Positions 45,357 through 54,024 of a stretch of 64,000 nucleotides of DNA are shown one piece after another. Within the stretch, counting starts at the first letter, position 1. Each line of letters opens with the position of its first letter. Under the pieces are notes generated by a model. It ran no database searches and was not told the DNA's origin. It saw only the letters and a program-made list of their open reading frames with translations. Position numbers and translations under genes: made by a program. Source of the stretch: DTU013 sp964512095. Its GTDB lineage: Bacteria > Bacillota > Clostridia > Acetivibrionales > DTU013. The stretch covers positions 1 through 64,000 of the forward strand of contig CAZEIH010000009.1 in NCBI GenBank assembly GCA_964512095.1, in the 5' to 3' direction.

Positions 45357-47024
45357 TTATTCCTCTATCAATTCATTGATGGGAGCTCCTGGAGGCACAA
45401 TGGGAAATACCTTGTCATCCTTGTCAATAACAAAATCGATGAGGACAGGCCTGTCTTTCGAGGCAAGGGCTTTCTCAAAAGCTGCATCAACCTCTTCAGA
45501 CTTAGTGACTCTGATACCAACTGCACCAAAAGCTTCAGCTAGAGCGACAAAATCCGTAGCTCTGTCAATGGTAGTTGCCGAATAGCGCCCGCCATAGAAA
45601 AGCTGCTGCCACTGCCTAACCATCCCAAGCACCTGATTATTCAGAATAGCAATAATAACAGGCAGCTTGTATTCCACAGCCGTAGCAAGCTCATTACAAT
45701 TCATTCTGAAGCTACCATCACCTGCTATGTTAATAACCTTCTTCTCCGGCGACCCGATCTGAGCTCCGATACATGCTCCAAGGCCATACCCCATGGTGCC
45801 AAGCCCTCCTGAGGAAATAAACTGCCTTGGCCTTGTATATTTGTAAAACTGCGCTGCCCATAGCTGATTCTGGCCTACCTCTGTAGTGATAAGAGCCTCT
45901 CCCTTTGTCAACTCATAGAGCCTCTCAACAATATAATGAGGCTTAAGAGATCCATTGTTGTCATATCTCAAGGGATGTAACTCCTTCCATTCCGCAATTT
46001 TTTTACTCCAATCGCTTTTATCACGAGTCTCTACTCTTAAGCATAGTTCCCTTATAATTTCCTTAATGTTACCAACAAGAGGATACTGAACACTGATGTT
46101 CTTGCCTATCTCTGCAGGGTCTATGTCAATATGCATAATATTTGCATTTGGTGCAAACTGCTTTACGTTACTGATAACCCTGTCGCTGAATCTGGCACCG
46201 ATAGCAATAAAAAGGTCCGTTTCAGATACCGCCATATTGGAGGTTCTGGTACCATGCATACCCACAAGACCGGTAAAAAGCTCATGGGTGCCGGGAAATG
46301 AGCCCAACCCCATCAGTGTTGTAGCCACCGGGATTCTTACTTTTTCGGCCAATGCAAGCATTTCTGCTTCCGCTCCGGCAATGGATACCCCTCCTCCCGA
46401 AAGGATTACAGGCTTTTGGGCTGAACTAATTACTGCAGCAGCCTCATCCAGCTCAAATCTTGTTACACCTATCTGTGGGCATTCCATCTCTTTAGCCTTA
46501 TCAAACTCATACTCAGCAAACCCTGCCGTCACATCCTTGCATATATCAATAAGGACCGGCCCAGGTCTTCCGCTTGCAGCGATTTTGAAAGCCTCACGCA
46601 CTACACCAGCAAGCTTCTGCACATCCTTCACAATATAATTATGCTTTGTAACAGGCATAGTAATACCGGTGATATCAACCTCCTGAAACGAATCCTTACC
46701 CAGAAGATTCGTTGAAACCTGACCGGTAATTGCCACCATTGGCACCGAATCCATATATGCAGTTGCAATACCTGTAACCAGGTTAGTAGCGCCAGGTCCA
46801 GAGGTTGCTATACATACCCCTGTTCTGCCTGTTGCCCGGGCGTATCCATCCGCAGCATGTGATGCCCCCTGCTCGTGTGATGTCAGTATATGCCTAATCT
46901 CATTCCTAGCCATATATAGTGCATCGTAAATATTCAAAACAGCCCCGCCTGGAAAGCCGAATACAGTATCCACACCCTGTTCCTTCAAACACTCAATCAA
47001 TATTTCCGCACCTGTAAGCCTCAT
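45357..47024 (-). CDS. ilvB: Acetolactate synthase, large subunit
   Basis: A 555-residue thiamine-diphosphate enzyme of branched-chain amino acid synthesis that condenses pyruvate to acetolactate. The N-terminal Pyr domain has the activating Glu in HEQGASHAADGYAR, followed by the FAD-binding-like middle domain (about 190-325). The C-terminal PP domain has the GDGSFRMNCNELATA motif and the final NN of ILNN for thiamine-diphosphate/Mg binding. The regulatory small subunit gene ilvN is not adjacent and ilvC is absent. The start is ATG behind CGGAGGG. Confidence 0.95.
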   Translation of the reverse strand: MRLTGAEILIECLKEQGVDTVFGFPGGAVLNIYDALYMARNEIRHILTSHEQGASHAADGYARATGRTGVCIATSGPGATNLVTGIATAYMDSVPMVAITGQVSTNLLGKDSFQEVDITGITMPVTKHNYIVKDVQKLAGVVREAFKIAASGRPGPVLIDICKDVTAGFAEYEFDKAKEMECPQIGVTRFELDEAAAVISSAQKPVILSGGGVSIAGAEAEMLALAEKVRIPVATTLMGLGSFPGTHELFTGLVGMHGTRTSNMAVSETDLFIAIGARFSDRVISNVKQFAPNANIMHIDIDPAEIGKNISVQYPLVGNIKEIIRELCLRVETRDKSDWSKKIAEWKELHPLRYDNNGSLKPHYIVERLYELTKGEALITTEVGQNQLWAAQFYKYTRPRQFISSGGLGTMGYGLGACIGAQIGSPEKKVINIAGDGSFRMNCNELATAVEYKLPVIIAILNNQVLGMVRQWQQLFYGGRYSATTIDRATDFVALAEAFGAVGIRVTKSEEVDAAFEKALASKDRPVLIDFVIDKDDKVFPIVPPGAPINELIEE

Positions 47025-47101
47025 TTAAAACCCTCCGTTACCCAATACAATAGTTTGTCATATAGTCATCCATCGCTGTCGCCGGTTCAATAGTCCGCCT
47101 C

Positions 47102-47149
47102 CCGCTCCAACGTGCGCTCCAACGTGCGCTCCATAGTCCGCTCCATAGA
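47102..47149. repeat. Tandem 12-mer CGCTCCAACGTG and variants
   Basis: Four units: CGCTCCAACGTG twice, then CGCTCCATAGTC and CGCTCCATAGAC. A similar partial array (CGCTCCAACGTA, CGCTCCAAAGCC) lies at about 47318-47341, so the inverted repeat is flanked by related direct repeats. Confidence 0.8.
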
Positions 47150-47157
47150 CAGCTTCT

Positions 47158-47312
47158 GCAGTGCCGGGAGTCCATGTGGAAGCAGAATTTCACAGACCCG
47201 TAAGGAATACCGCCGAGGAAAGTGAGCGCATGCCCCACCCTAGAGACATTTCCCACGCGTCATCTTTCCGTTGCGTTTGAAATACTGCTGGAACATGGGC
47301 TCCCGGCACTGC
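47158..47312. repeat. 155-bp element with about 35-bp terminal inverted repeats
   Basis: Ends GCAGTGCCGGGAG (47158-47170) and CTCCCGGCACTGC (47300-47312) are exact complements. The similarity extends inward to about 35 bp with a few mismatches (CCATGT, AGCAG, ATTTCA). The size and terminal repeats resemble a MITE. It has no other copy in this window. Confidence 0.65.
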
Positions 47313-47352
47313 TGCCCGCTCCAACGTACGCTCCAAAGCCCGCTTCTGCAGC

Positions 47353-49011
47353 TCATTTCAGTATGGCACCTGTGCTAGCAGACGACACCAATCTGGCATA
47401 CCTACCCAAATACCCCTTAGTAATCCTCGGCTGTGGAGCCTTCCATCCAGTCATCCTGCGCATCAATTCCTCATCGGACACATCAACATTAAGAGTCCCC
47501 GCCGGAATATCTATACAAATCATATCGCCATCCTGAATAGCAGCAATCATACCGCCCTCCATAGCCTCCGGAGACGCATGGCCTATAGAAGCACCCCTTG
47601 AAGCTCCAGAAAACCTACCATCAGTAATTAAAGCCACTGTAGTATCAAGACCCATCCCGGCAATCGCTGACGTAGGGCTTAGCATCTCCCTCATGCCCGG
47701 CCCACCCTTAGGCCCTTCATAACGAATAATCACCACATCACCAGACTTTATATCTCCCTCGTAAATCGCTTTAATAGAATCCTCCTCAGAATCAAACACC
47801 CTAGCAGGCCCCTTATGCACAAGCATTTCTTTTGCAACCGCTGATCTTTTGACCACCGCTCCATCAGGGGCAATATTGCCTCTTAACACTGCTATTCCGC
47901 CCACCTGGCTATAGGGGCTATCAACGCTTCTAATAACATCACTGTCTAAAACATTAGCACATTTTATATTTTCGCCGATTGTACAACCAGTCACCGTAAT
48001 CAGATCAAGATGTAACAAACCCTTCCTTGATAGCTCCTTCATCACCGCCTGTACACCACCGGCCATATAAAGATCCTGCACGTGGTGATGCCCAGCAGGT
48101 GCCAATTTACATAGATTGGGTACACGACTGCTGATTTCATTTATAATATCTAAATTAATCTCAATACCTACCTCATTAGCTATCGCTGGAAGATGCAACA
48201 CAGAATTTGTTGAACAGCCCAGAGCCATATCAACTGTCAGGGCATTTTCAAAGGCTCTTTCAGTGAGTATATCAGAAGGCTTTATATCCCTTTCAATAAG
48301 CGCCATAACCTTCATACCAGCCTGCTTCGCAAGCCTAATTCTCTCAGCGTAAACAGCCGGTATAGTACCGTTTCCCGTAAGTCCCATGCCCAGCACCTCT
48401 GTTAAGCAATTCATAGAGTTGGCAGTGAACATCCCAGAGCACGATCCACATCCAGGACATGCATTATCCTCATATTCAAAGACCTCCTCCTCTTTCATGG
48501 TTCCAGCCTTGACAGCGCCCACTGCCTCAAAAACACTATTCAGATCCAGATTTACTCCTTTACGCTTCAGCGATAACATTGGGCCTCCACTAATCACAAC
48601 AGACGGCACATTGATCCTTGCCGCTGCCATAAGCATACCCGGCACAATCTTGTCACAATTCGGTATAAAAACCATACCATCAAAGCTATGAGCCATACCC
48701 ATTGCTTCACACGAATCGGCAATCAATTCTCTTGATGCCAGTGAGTATTTCATACCAATATGTCCCATTGCAATACCGTCACAAATTCCGATGCTCCCGA
48801 ATTCAACAGGTGTGCCCCCAGCCATCCTTATTCCCGCCTTGACTGCTTCTGCTATATTATCAAGGTGTATATGACCGGGAACTATATCATTCTTGGAATT
48901 GACCACACCAATAAGAGGCCTTCTTATTTCCTCATCAGTATAGCCCATCGCCTTAAAAAGTGCCCTATGGGGTGCTCTCTCAATTCCCTTCTTAACTATA
49001 TCGCTCTTCAT
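47353..49011 (-). CDS. ilvD: Dihydroxy-acid dehydratase
   Basis: A 552-residue iron-sulfur dehydratase of valine, isoleucine and leucine synthesis that forms 2-keto acids from dihydroxy acids. Cluster-binding Cys residues are in NCDKIVPG and CPGCGSCSGMFTANSMN; the C-terminal domain has GRFSGASRGASIGHASPEA (core GRFSGASRG). The length is normal. It lies upstream of ilvB on the same strand, 328 bp away, with the repeat element between. The two are probably coregulated, though transcription across the element is not shown. Confidence 0.96.
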   Translation of the reverse strand: MKSDIVKKGIERAPHRALFKAMGYTDEEIRRPLIGVVNSKNDIVPGHIHLDNIAEAVKAGIRMAGGTPVEFGSIGICDGIAMGHIGMKYSLASRELIADSCEAMGMAHSFDGMVFIPNCDKIVPGMLMAAARINVPSVVISGGPMLSLKRKGVNLDLNSVFEAVGAVKAGTMKEEEVFEYEDNACPGCGSCSGMFTANSMNCLTEVLGMGLTGNGTIPAVYAERIRLAKQAGMKVMALIERDIKPSDILTERAFENALTVDMALGCSTNSVLHLPAIANEVGIEINLDIINEISSRVPNLCKLAPAGHHHVQDLYMAGGVQAVMKELSRKGLLHLDLITVTGCTIGENIKCANVLDSDVIRSVDSPYSQVGGIAVLRGNIAPDGAVVKRSAVAKEMLVHKGPARVFDSEEDSIKAIYEGDIKSGDVVIIRYEGPKGGPGMREMLSPTSAIAGMGLDTTVALITDGRFSGASRGASIGHASPEAMEGGMIAAIQDGDMICIDIPAGTLNVDVSDEELMRRMTGWKAPQPRITKGYLGRYARLVSSASTGAILK

Positions 49012-49102
49012 GCTATCAACCGCCTTTCTATACCTTACTATCTACAATAATTGTTGTCGGGTTTTATCTGGTGAAAATAATTCCTATGCCTACCGATTTA
49101 GC

Positions 49103-49130
49103 AAAATAGCCGGAATACATTATCCCGGCC
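49103..49130 (-). terminator. Terminator after the CvpA-like gene
   Basis: On the minus strand GCCGG/CCGGC with an 11-nt loop is followed by a TATTTT tract, about 140 bp after the CvpA-like stop and upstream of ilvD. Confidence 0.55.
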
Positions 49131-49268
49131 TTCAATAAATCTATTTTACTACTTCTGTCTATTATATGTCTATAAATAAATACAAAAAGGTCATAACCAT
49201 TCATTTTTTCTAGCCCAGCCACAAAATACGTTAAGGAACAATTACCAAGTCAGGGTTAACTGCATCCC

Positions 49269-49979
49269 TCACGCCATTATAGGTGGGAATAGAAAGTTTA
49301 TGATAAAATTGTTTTCATAAAATACTCTAGCAAAGGCTGACACCTTAAGACCTTCAAAGACAGGTGCAAAAGCAGGATTTGAGTTGAAGACCATCAGTAT
49401 GGCAAACAAAACAAAAACCACCAGGAATCCCTCAAGAGCTCCAAGAATAAGTCCACCTAGCTTGTTGACTTGTTTGAATACCGGCAGATCTGCAATCTTA
49501 CGCAACAGCATTCCTAGAGCAGCAAATATCACCCGTAGGAAAAAATAAAGTAGGACTAGACTTAGTATTGATATTATCATAACAGTAAGTCCGTCTCCGA
49601 TAGAATTCACAATACCATTAACATCAACAAGTTCGGCTGGCGAGGGTAGGTTATGTAAAAGTGAATTTTTAAATATATCAGGCATGGGCATTGTACCCAG
49701 TACCGTCTCAGCCCCCTCAGCGCCTGTTGTTACAGCCGTTGGTGATGAAAACGCATTTTTTGCCAACCCCTCCAGGTTATTAACAATCACACTCTTAATG
49801 GTATCAAACACGACTGTTTTCTCTAAAATACGAGTCAGAACAGGCGATAATTTAATTGATAAAAACACACATATTGCAAATGAAATAAGTCTGTATACCG
49901 ACATAATGAAGCCCTTAAATAAGCCTATAACAGCAAAAATTCCTATAACGCCTATAACCGCAAAATCGCTCCAGTTCAT
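49269..49979 (-). CDS. CvpA-like membrane protein
   Basis: A 236-residue protein with four membrane helices: about 4-22, 28-46, 120-145 and 172-200. The N-terminal MNWSDFAVIGVIGIFAVIGLFKGFI (core GLFKGF) is the CvpA/colicin V production pattern. CvpA homologues affect envelope processes; the exact role is unknown. The start is ATG at 49979 with AAGGA upstream; longer in-frame starts lack a site. It follows the beta-propeller-like gene, 50 bp away. Confidence 0.8.
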   Translation of the reverse strand: MNWSDFAVIGVIGIFAVIGLFKGFIMSVYRLISFAICVFLSIKLSPVLTRILEKTVVFDTIKSVIVNNLEGLAKNAFSSPTAVTTGAEGAETVLGTMPMPDIFKNSLLHNLPSPAELVDVNGIVNSIGDGLTVMIISILSLVLLYFFLRVIFAALGMLLRKIADLPVFKQVNKLGGLILGALEGFLVVFVLFAILMVFNSNPAFAPVFEGLKVSAFARVFYENNFIINFLFPPIMA

Positions 49980-50029
49980 AAATACTACCATCCTTTCAAT
50001 TCTTCCGGTGTCCACCGTTTTTTTTATTC

Positions 50030-51196
50030 TCAGTACATTTCAAGCACTATTACCTCTCCATCAGTTATCACTGCCGCCCGGTTTTTACTAAACAGACTAA
50101 TCTGTCTTATTTTTTTCCCAGGACAGTATTTGCTTGTGTTATTGCCACTGTCATCAAAAAAGAAAACTTCATTCTCATTGTATACAGAAATCCTTCCCTT
50201 TATAGCCTCTAAACCTTCCGGCCTCCCCTGTAGCGCCGTCGAAGCATGCTTTTGCCCGTCTTCTTTGTATACGTTAAGGACTGCCCCTATATCTGAAACA
50301 GCCGCCACAGCAAGCATTCCATTGCCCGTCATCCCTGCTCCCGCAACACTTCTAAACTGCTCTTGCCAAAGTGTCGGCCCTGTCGAACTGATATAGCTCA
50401 CCGCGCTGTCTCCCACAGCAAACAGGCTATCATCCCTATTGTGCCAAAATAATGGGATAAGCTCTCCTGTTTCGTCAAATGATAACTCTGAGATCTCTTT
50501 ACCTTCCATGTCGTAAATCTTATATCGTGAAAATGGTCCGACAGCACCTGTACTTATGGAGGACACTGTAAGAGACTTCTCTGAGGGTGATACACTGGCT
50601 GACACCGCATAGTCGTTGGCTATTATCTTTCTAAAAATCTCGATACCATGTGGCTCATAGACTCTTATAACATTATTATCCCTTTTTGCTGATGTAATCA
50701 CTGTTACATAGCCATCCTCGCTAATGTCTGCATTTAGTATGGAGGCTTCTGTTTTGTCCTGCCATCTAATAGTATCGCTATTGAGTACACTTATCTCTGT
50801 TGAACCAACATCGGCAACCAGCAATAGAGATCCATTGGTCTTTATCAGCGGGTTGCTGTACATGATGCTTTCCGACCTAACAATTCCACCTGTCTCGTCT
50901 AAGAACATAATACCACTTTTACTGGATTTTACAAGTAAATCTTTGTACCTAACGAAAGCTGTTTTTTCTCTCGCATCAAAGCTAAAGTTGTGAAGCACTT
51001 GTGCTTCCTTAACCTCTTTTTCACCGGGTTCATAGAGGGATTTCAGTACATCCTTTAGCTCGACTGATGGATCCAAGCTACGCTGATAGCTTAAAAAGGC
51101 TACCGTAATAATGCACAGAAACAGTAGCAGTGTTACCAGTATACCGGTTGCCCGTCCTACAGATTGAGCTTTTTCCTGTTCCGGATTATATTTCAA
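50030..51196 (-). CDS. Membrane-anchored beta-propeller-like protein (DUF5711-like)
   Basis: A 388-residue protein. One N-terminal membrane helix (about 18-38) is followed by a run of short beta repeats with recurring Asp/Gly turns (about 65-385), consistent with a six- or seven-blade propeller outside the membrane. No catalytic motif is seen. It was judged DUF5711-like by layout only. The start is TTG at 51196 behind GAGGTGA. It is probably cotranscribed with the CvpA-like gene. Confidence 0.65.
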   Translation of the reverse strand: MKYNPEQEKAQSVGRATGILVTLLLFLCIITVAFLSYQRSLDPSVELKDVLKSLYEPGEKEVKEAQVLHNFSFDAREKTAFVRYKDLLVKSSKSGIMFLDETGGIVRSESIMYSNPLIKTNGSLLLVADVGSTEISVLNSDTIRWQDKTEASILNADISEDGYVTVITSAKRDNNVIRVYEPHGIEIFRKIIANDYAVSASVSPSEKSLTVSSISTGAVGPFSRYKIYDMEGKEISELSFDETGELIPLFWHNRDDSLFAVGDSAVSYISSTGPTLWQEQFRSVAGAGMTGNGMLAVAAVSDIGAVLNVYKEDGQKHASTALQGRPEGLEAIKGRISVYNENEVFFFDDSGNNTSKYCPGKKIRQISLFSKNRAAVITDGEVIVLEMY

Positions 51197-51295
51197 AAGG
51201 GTTCACCTCAGCTTTGTCCTTGGTAAATAGGCTAATATGAAAATATTTTACCATAAAAATCTGTACGCTACCATACCCACCATACGTACTGAAAC

Positions 51296-51342
51296 CAGTC
51301 AATTCGCTTCGCTCAGGAAATCAGGTGGAGACTGAACTCTGC
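51296..51342 (-). repeat. Dispersed palindromic intergenic repeat, copy 4
   Basis: On the minus strand GAGTTCAGTCTCCACCTGA and CTGAGCGAAGCGAATTGACTG. It carries only the right half plus part of the hairpin seen in copy 3, and lies 9 bp past the YkvI-like stop. Confidence 0.8.
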
Positions 51343-51350
51343 CGTTCCCC

Positions 51351-52445
51351 TCAGCTCCCCGTCTCTCTTCCTCCGCCTGGGAAAACAGCCTTAGAAAAAC
51401 ATTCAGGCTTGAATATTCCTGTCAGCAGTATCACAATAATTAAAAACAGGCCAAGATACCCAAAAGTCGGATAAATCACAGCAATAAGCCTAGAAAACCC
51501 CAGCATTGACAGAGGCACCGCACCAGCACAAAGCAAAACAATCATTATCCTCTTATCAAGCTTCATAGTACTGCTAACTCTATCTGCAAAGCTATAGCCC
51601 GACGTAACTGCAGATGTCAGCATAGCAAACCAAATAATCACTGCATAAAAGCCACCACCAAAGCTACTAAAGCCTTTTAATATGTCCATTACAGGTAGCT
51701 CCTTCCCCAAAACAAGCGGATAAAAAAGGCTAAGTACAGCATTAATTACCATAGCTGCTACAGCCAGTGATGCACCTCCCATTATCCCCCCTGCAATAGC
51801 TGTTTTACGAGTTTTTACATACGGAAGCATGCTACACAGGATTGCTATAGACAAAATGCTGTTATAGCTTACATAAAGAAGTGACGATAAAACCCAGTTA
51901 TTTGTGATATGAGACAAAAACACATAGCTCTTCAAGACCTGTTGATCTCTAAAAATAATTATGTACAGCCCTGACAAAATAATACCGATGACCAAGAAAG
52001 GCGTTATGAGAGTGCTGAACGCAACAATTCCTTTAATATTTGTCATCATTAAAAGCATACAGATAATACCCATAATCAATGTAGAATAACCAAGAGGGAT
52101 ACCAAGGTTCTCAGTTAGTACATTCCCAGAGCCTGCAATCATTATACTGAACATACAAAACATAAACAGCGTAACGGCTATCTTCAATACCCACCCAAGC
52201 CTCCAGCCTACCATAGGGAAAAGAAATTCCTCATAATTCCTTATACGCTGAGTACGCACCTTATCAAGAACAATACAGCCAACAACACTAAATAGGATAC
52301 CTGCCAGAAGTACCCCTAAAAAGCCGCCTCTTTTGTATACTGAGAAAAACTGCATTATTTCCTGGCCAGAGGCAAATCCGGCGCCAATAATTGTAGTGGT
52401 ATAAATGCTTGCAACCCTGATAATATTCTTAAACTCGTCAGACAT
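51351..52445 (-). CDS. YkvI-like membrane transporter
   Basis: A 364-residue integral membrane protein with about ten helices of the LeuT/APC fold. The first helix carries GAGFASGQEI, the usual unwound-helix motif of this family. The substrate is unknown; a small solute-sodium or amino-acid role is only a family-level guess. The start is ATG at 52445 behind GGAGCTG. The stop is 9 bp from a dispersed repeat, and another copy lies upstream at 52528-52600. Confidence 0.8.
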   Translation of the reverse strand: MSDEFKNIIRVASIYTTTIIGAGFASGQEIMQFFSVYKRGGFLGVLLAGILFSVVGCIVLDKVRTQRIRNYEEFLFPMVGWRLGWVLKIAVTLFMFCMFSIMIAGSGNVLTENLGIPLGYSTLIMGIICMLLMMTNIKGIVAFSTLITPFLVIGIILSGLYIIIFRDQQVLKSYVFLSHITNNWVLSSLLYVSYNSILSIAILCSMLPYVKTRKTAIAGGIMGGASLAVAAMVINAVLSLFYPLVLGKELPVMDILKGFSSFGGGFYAVIIWFAMLTSAVTSGYSFADRVSSTMKLDKRIMIVLLCAGAVPLSMLGFSRLIAVIYPTFGYLGLFLIIVILLTGIFKPECFSKAVFPGGGRETGS

Positions 52446-52527
52446 CAAAAAACAGCTCCATATCATAAAATCAAACTAATTCATTCTATGTCGGAGCTGT
52501 TTTTCAAATTACATTAAGTTTTTTTAT

Positions 52528-52600
52528 GTCTTCAGAAGACGCTGGCCTCTATAGGCCTTTGTCTCCACTTGGCTCCCTGAGCGAAACGAATTGACTGTAA
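52528..52600 (+). repeat. Dispersed palindromic intergenic repeat, copy 5
   Basis: GTCTTCAGAAGACGCTGGCC, CTATAGGCC, then CTCCCTGAGCGAAACGAATT and GACTGT. It has both halves, without the long hairpin insert of copy 3, between the DUF4340-like stop and the YkvI-like start. Confidence 0.85.
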
Positions 52601-52614
52601 AAGTCTATCCGAGA

Positions 52615-54024
52615 CTAATTTCCCTGCTCGTCAAGGAAATCCATCATATTCTTATAAGCAACCCTCAAGCCCTCTATACCAAAATCAATCTTGTTATTAC
52701 GCTTAGTAAGTATACCGGCATATTCGCCATTTCTAAGCACGTAATAGAGATTTTCATCCTTTGGTACAAATTCCACCTTCATCCTACTGCCATCCACTAG
52801 CGTGTAATCAATAGTAATATCCGGTGAGCCTTCAGGCTTTCCTTCGGTGTCAACCTCATCAAGGCCGACGCCTATCAGAGCCTGATACAGCTTTCTGAAT
52901 GGCTGACTTCCTTCTTCATTCACACCGCTGGCATCAATTCCGTTAATATAGAATTTGTCCTTTTCGTAATCAGTATTACCTTCGGCATCCTTGTATACGT
53001 CCAGCACAATATTGGTGGTCTTGCCATCCATCATCAAATCAATTTTGGCCACTTGGTCAATATTTACTATATACGCAAATATTTTCACAACCTCTTTAAG
53101 AGGCTTGTCAAGGAATGTGTAAGGAGCCATATTAATGGTGACCACCTCATTGCTACCATCAAGCATTGCATATATTGACGAGCCTCTTACATTCTGGTCA
53201 CCCAGACTAAGCTTGTATTCCTTGCCTGCCACACTGAATTCAAATTCATAAGACGGTTTATCCAGGCCATACAGGGACAAATCCTTAGGGTTCTCTTCAA
53301 TAAATTCGATAACATTGGTGCTGGCAAGAGCATCAAGCATGGGATAAACAGCCGATTCATTGACATTTCCCTTTATCGGCCAGTTCATAGTCCAGCTTGC
53401 TCCATCCTCTTGAACATCAGCTGCAAAAAAACGCTCACCCTTTCTGCTCATAGCTACAGTCTCTATCACATCGGATGTAAATTCAAATAGGAGCTTCTTT
53501 CTCATTCCGTTTCTGCCCATTGTAAGTCTTTCACCAATAAAACTGCTGATAATATATACCTTGTTATTGCCCGCCAGCTTTACATAGTAACCACCCTTTG
53601 TAGGAGTCAGATTACCAATCTCAATGACTGTTTCAACACCATCTACAGCCTTCACCACTGCTTTTGCCGGATTATTCAGACCGTATATTGACAAATCAGC
53701 AGCATCCTCTTCCACTACCTTATCTGCTACGATCGTGGCAGCATTGATGATAATACCGCTTAATACAGACGGATCATACCTAAGGTCTGTCGGAGTAGCC
53801 AGTGCCCAATCCTCTCCCCCTTTTACGATAACAAATGTACCATCTGCATTATGCAAAGTTACCGATTCGATATTTTCAAGGGTATTGTCTGTCAACCTGT
53901 CATACTCCGGAGTTACTACCGTTGGTGGAAGGTCCTCCTGCTTTATATTTCGTATAACTAAATATGCTCCGACAAGAAGCGCAACTATTACAACAAGAAT
54001 AATTGCATTCCTGTACAATTTCAT
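52615..54024 (-). CDS. DUF4340 domain protein of a Gld-type ABC module
   Basis: A 469-residue exported protein. One N-terminal membrane helix (about 5-23) is followed by repeated beta-rich units with the recurring pattern LSIYGLNNPAKAVVKAVDG / LSLYGLDKPSYEFEFSV (about 107 and 250), as in DUF4340. It probably sits outside the membrane as a partner of the GldG-like protein. The start overlaps the end of the upstream gene by 4 bp, which indicates translational coupling. Confidence 0.88.
   Translation of the reverse strand: MKLYRNAIILVVIVALLVGAYLVIRNIKQEDLPPTVVTPEYDRLTDNTLENIESVTLHNADGTFVIVKGGEDWALATPTDLRYDPSVLSGIIINAATIVADKVVEEDAADLSIYGLNNPAKAVVKAVDGVETVIEIGNLTPTKGGYYVKLAGNNKVYIISSFIGERLTMGRNGMRKKLLFEFTSDVIETVAMSRKGERFFAADVQEDGASWTMNWPIKGNVNESAVYPMLDALASTNVIEFIEENPKDLSLYGLDKPSYEFEFSVAGKEYKLSLGDQNVRGSSIYAMLDGSNEVVTINMAPYTFLDKPLKEVVKIFAYIVNIDQVAKIDLMMDGKTTNIVLDVYKDAEGNTDYEKDKFYINGIDASGVNEEGSQPFRKLYQALIGVGLDEVDTEGKPEGSPDITIDYTLVDGSRMKVEFVPKDENLYYVLRNGEYAGILTKRNNKIDFGIEGLRVAYKNMMDFLDEQGN

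Larger units (their letters stand above)
47025..47352. other. Repeat-filled spacer between ilvD and ilvB
   Basis: The 328-bp space holds a tandem 12-mer block (about 47102-47149) and an imperfect inverted repeat (47158-47312). A 72-residue open frame crosses it, but I read it as chance. No complete T-box structure is seen. Confidence 0.6.

Noticed and set aside
47225..47256. T-box motif upstream of ilvB (AGGGTGGGGCATGCG on the minus strand)
   Set aside because: Only the first seven bases match the T-box core. The rest does not follow the GGNACCGCG pattern, and there is no specifier stem or terminator before ilvB.
47038..47256. 72-residue frame in the ilvD-ilvB spacer
   Set aside because: It crosses the inverted and tandem repeats, has a biased Trp/Arg/Ser composition and no ribosome binding site.
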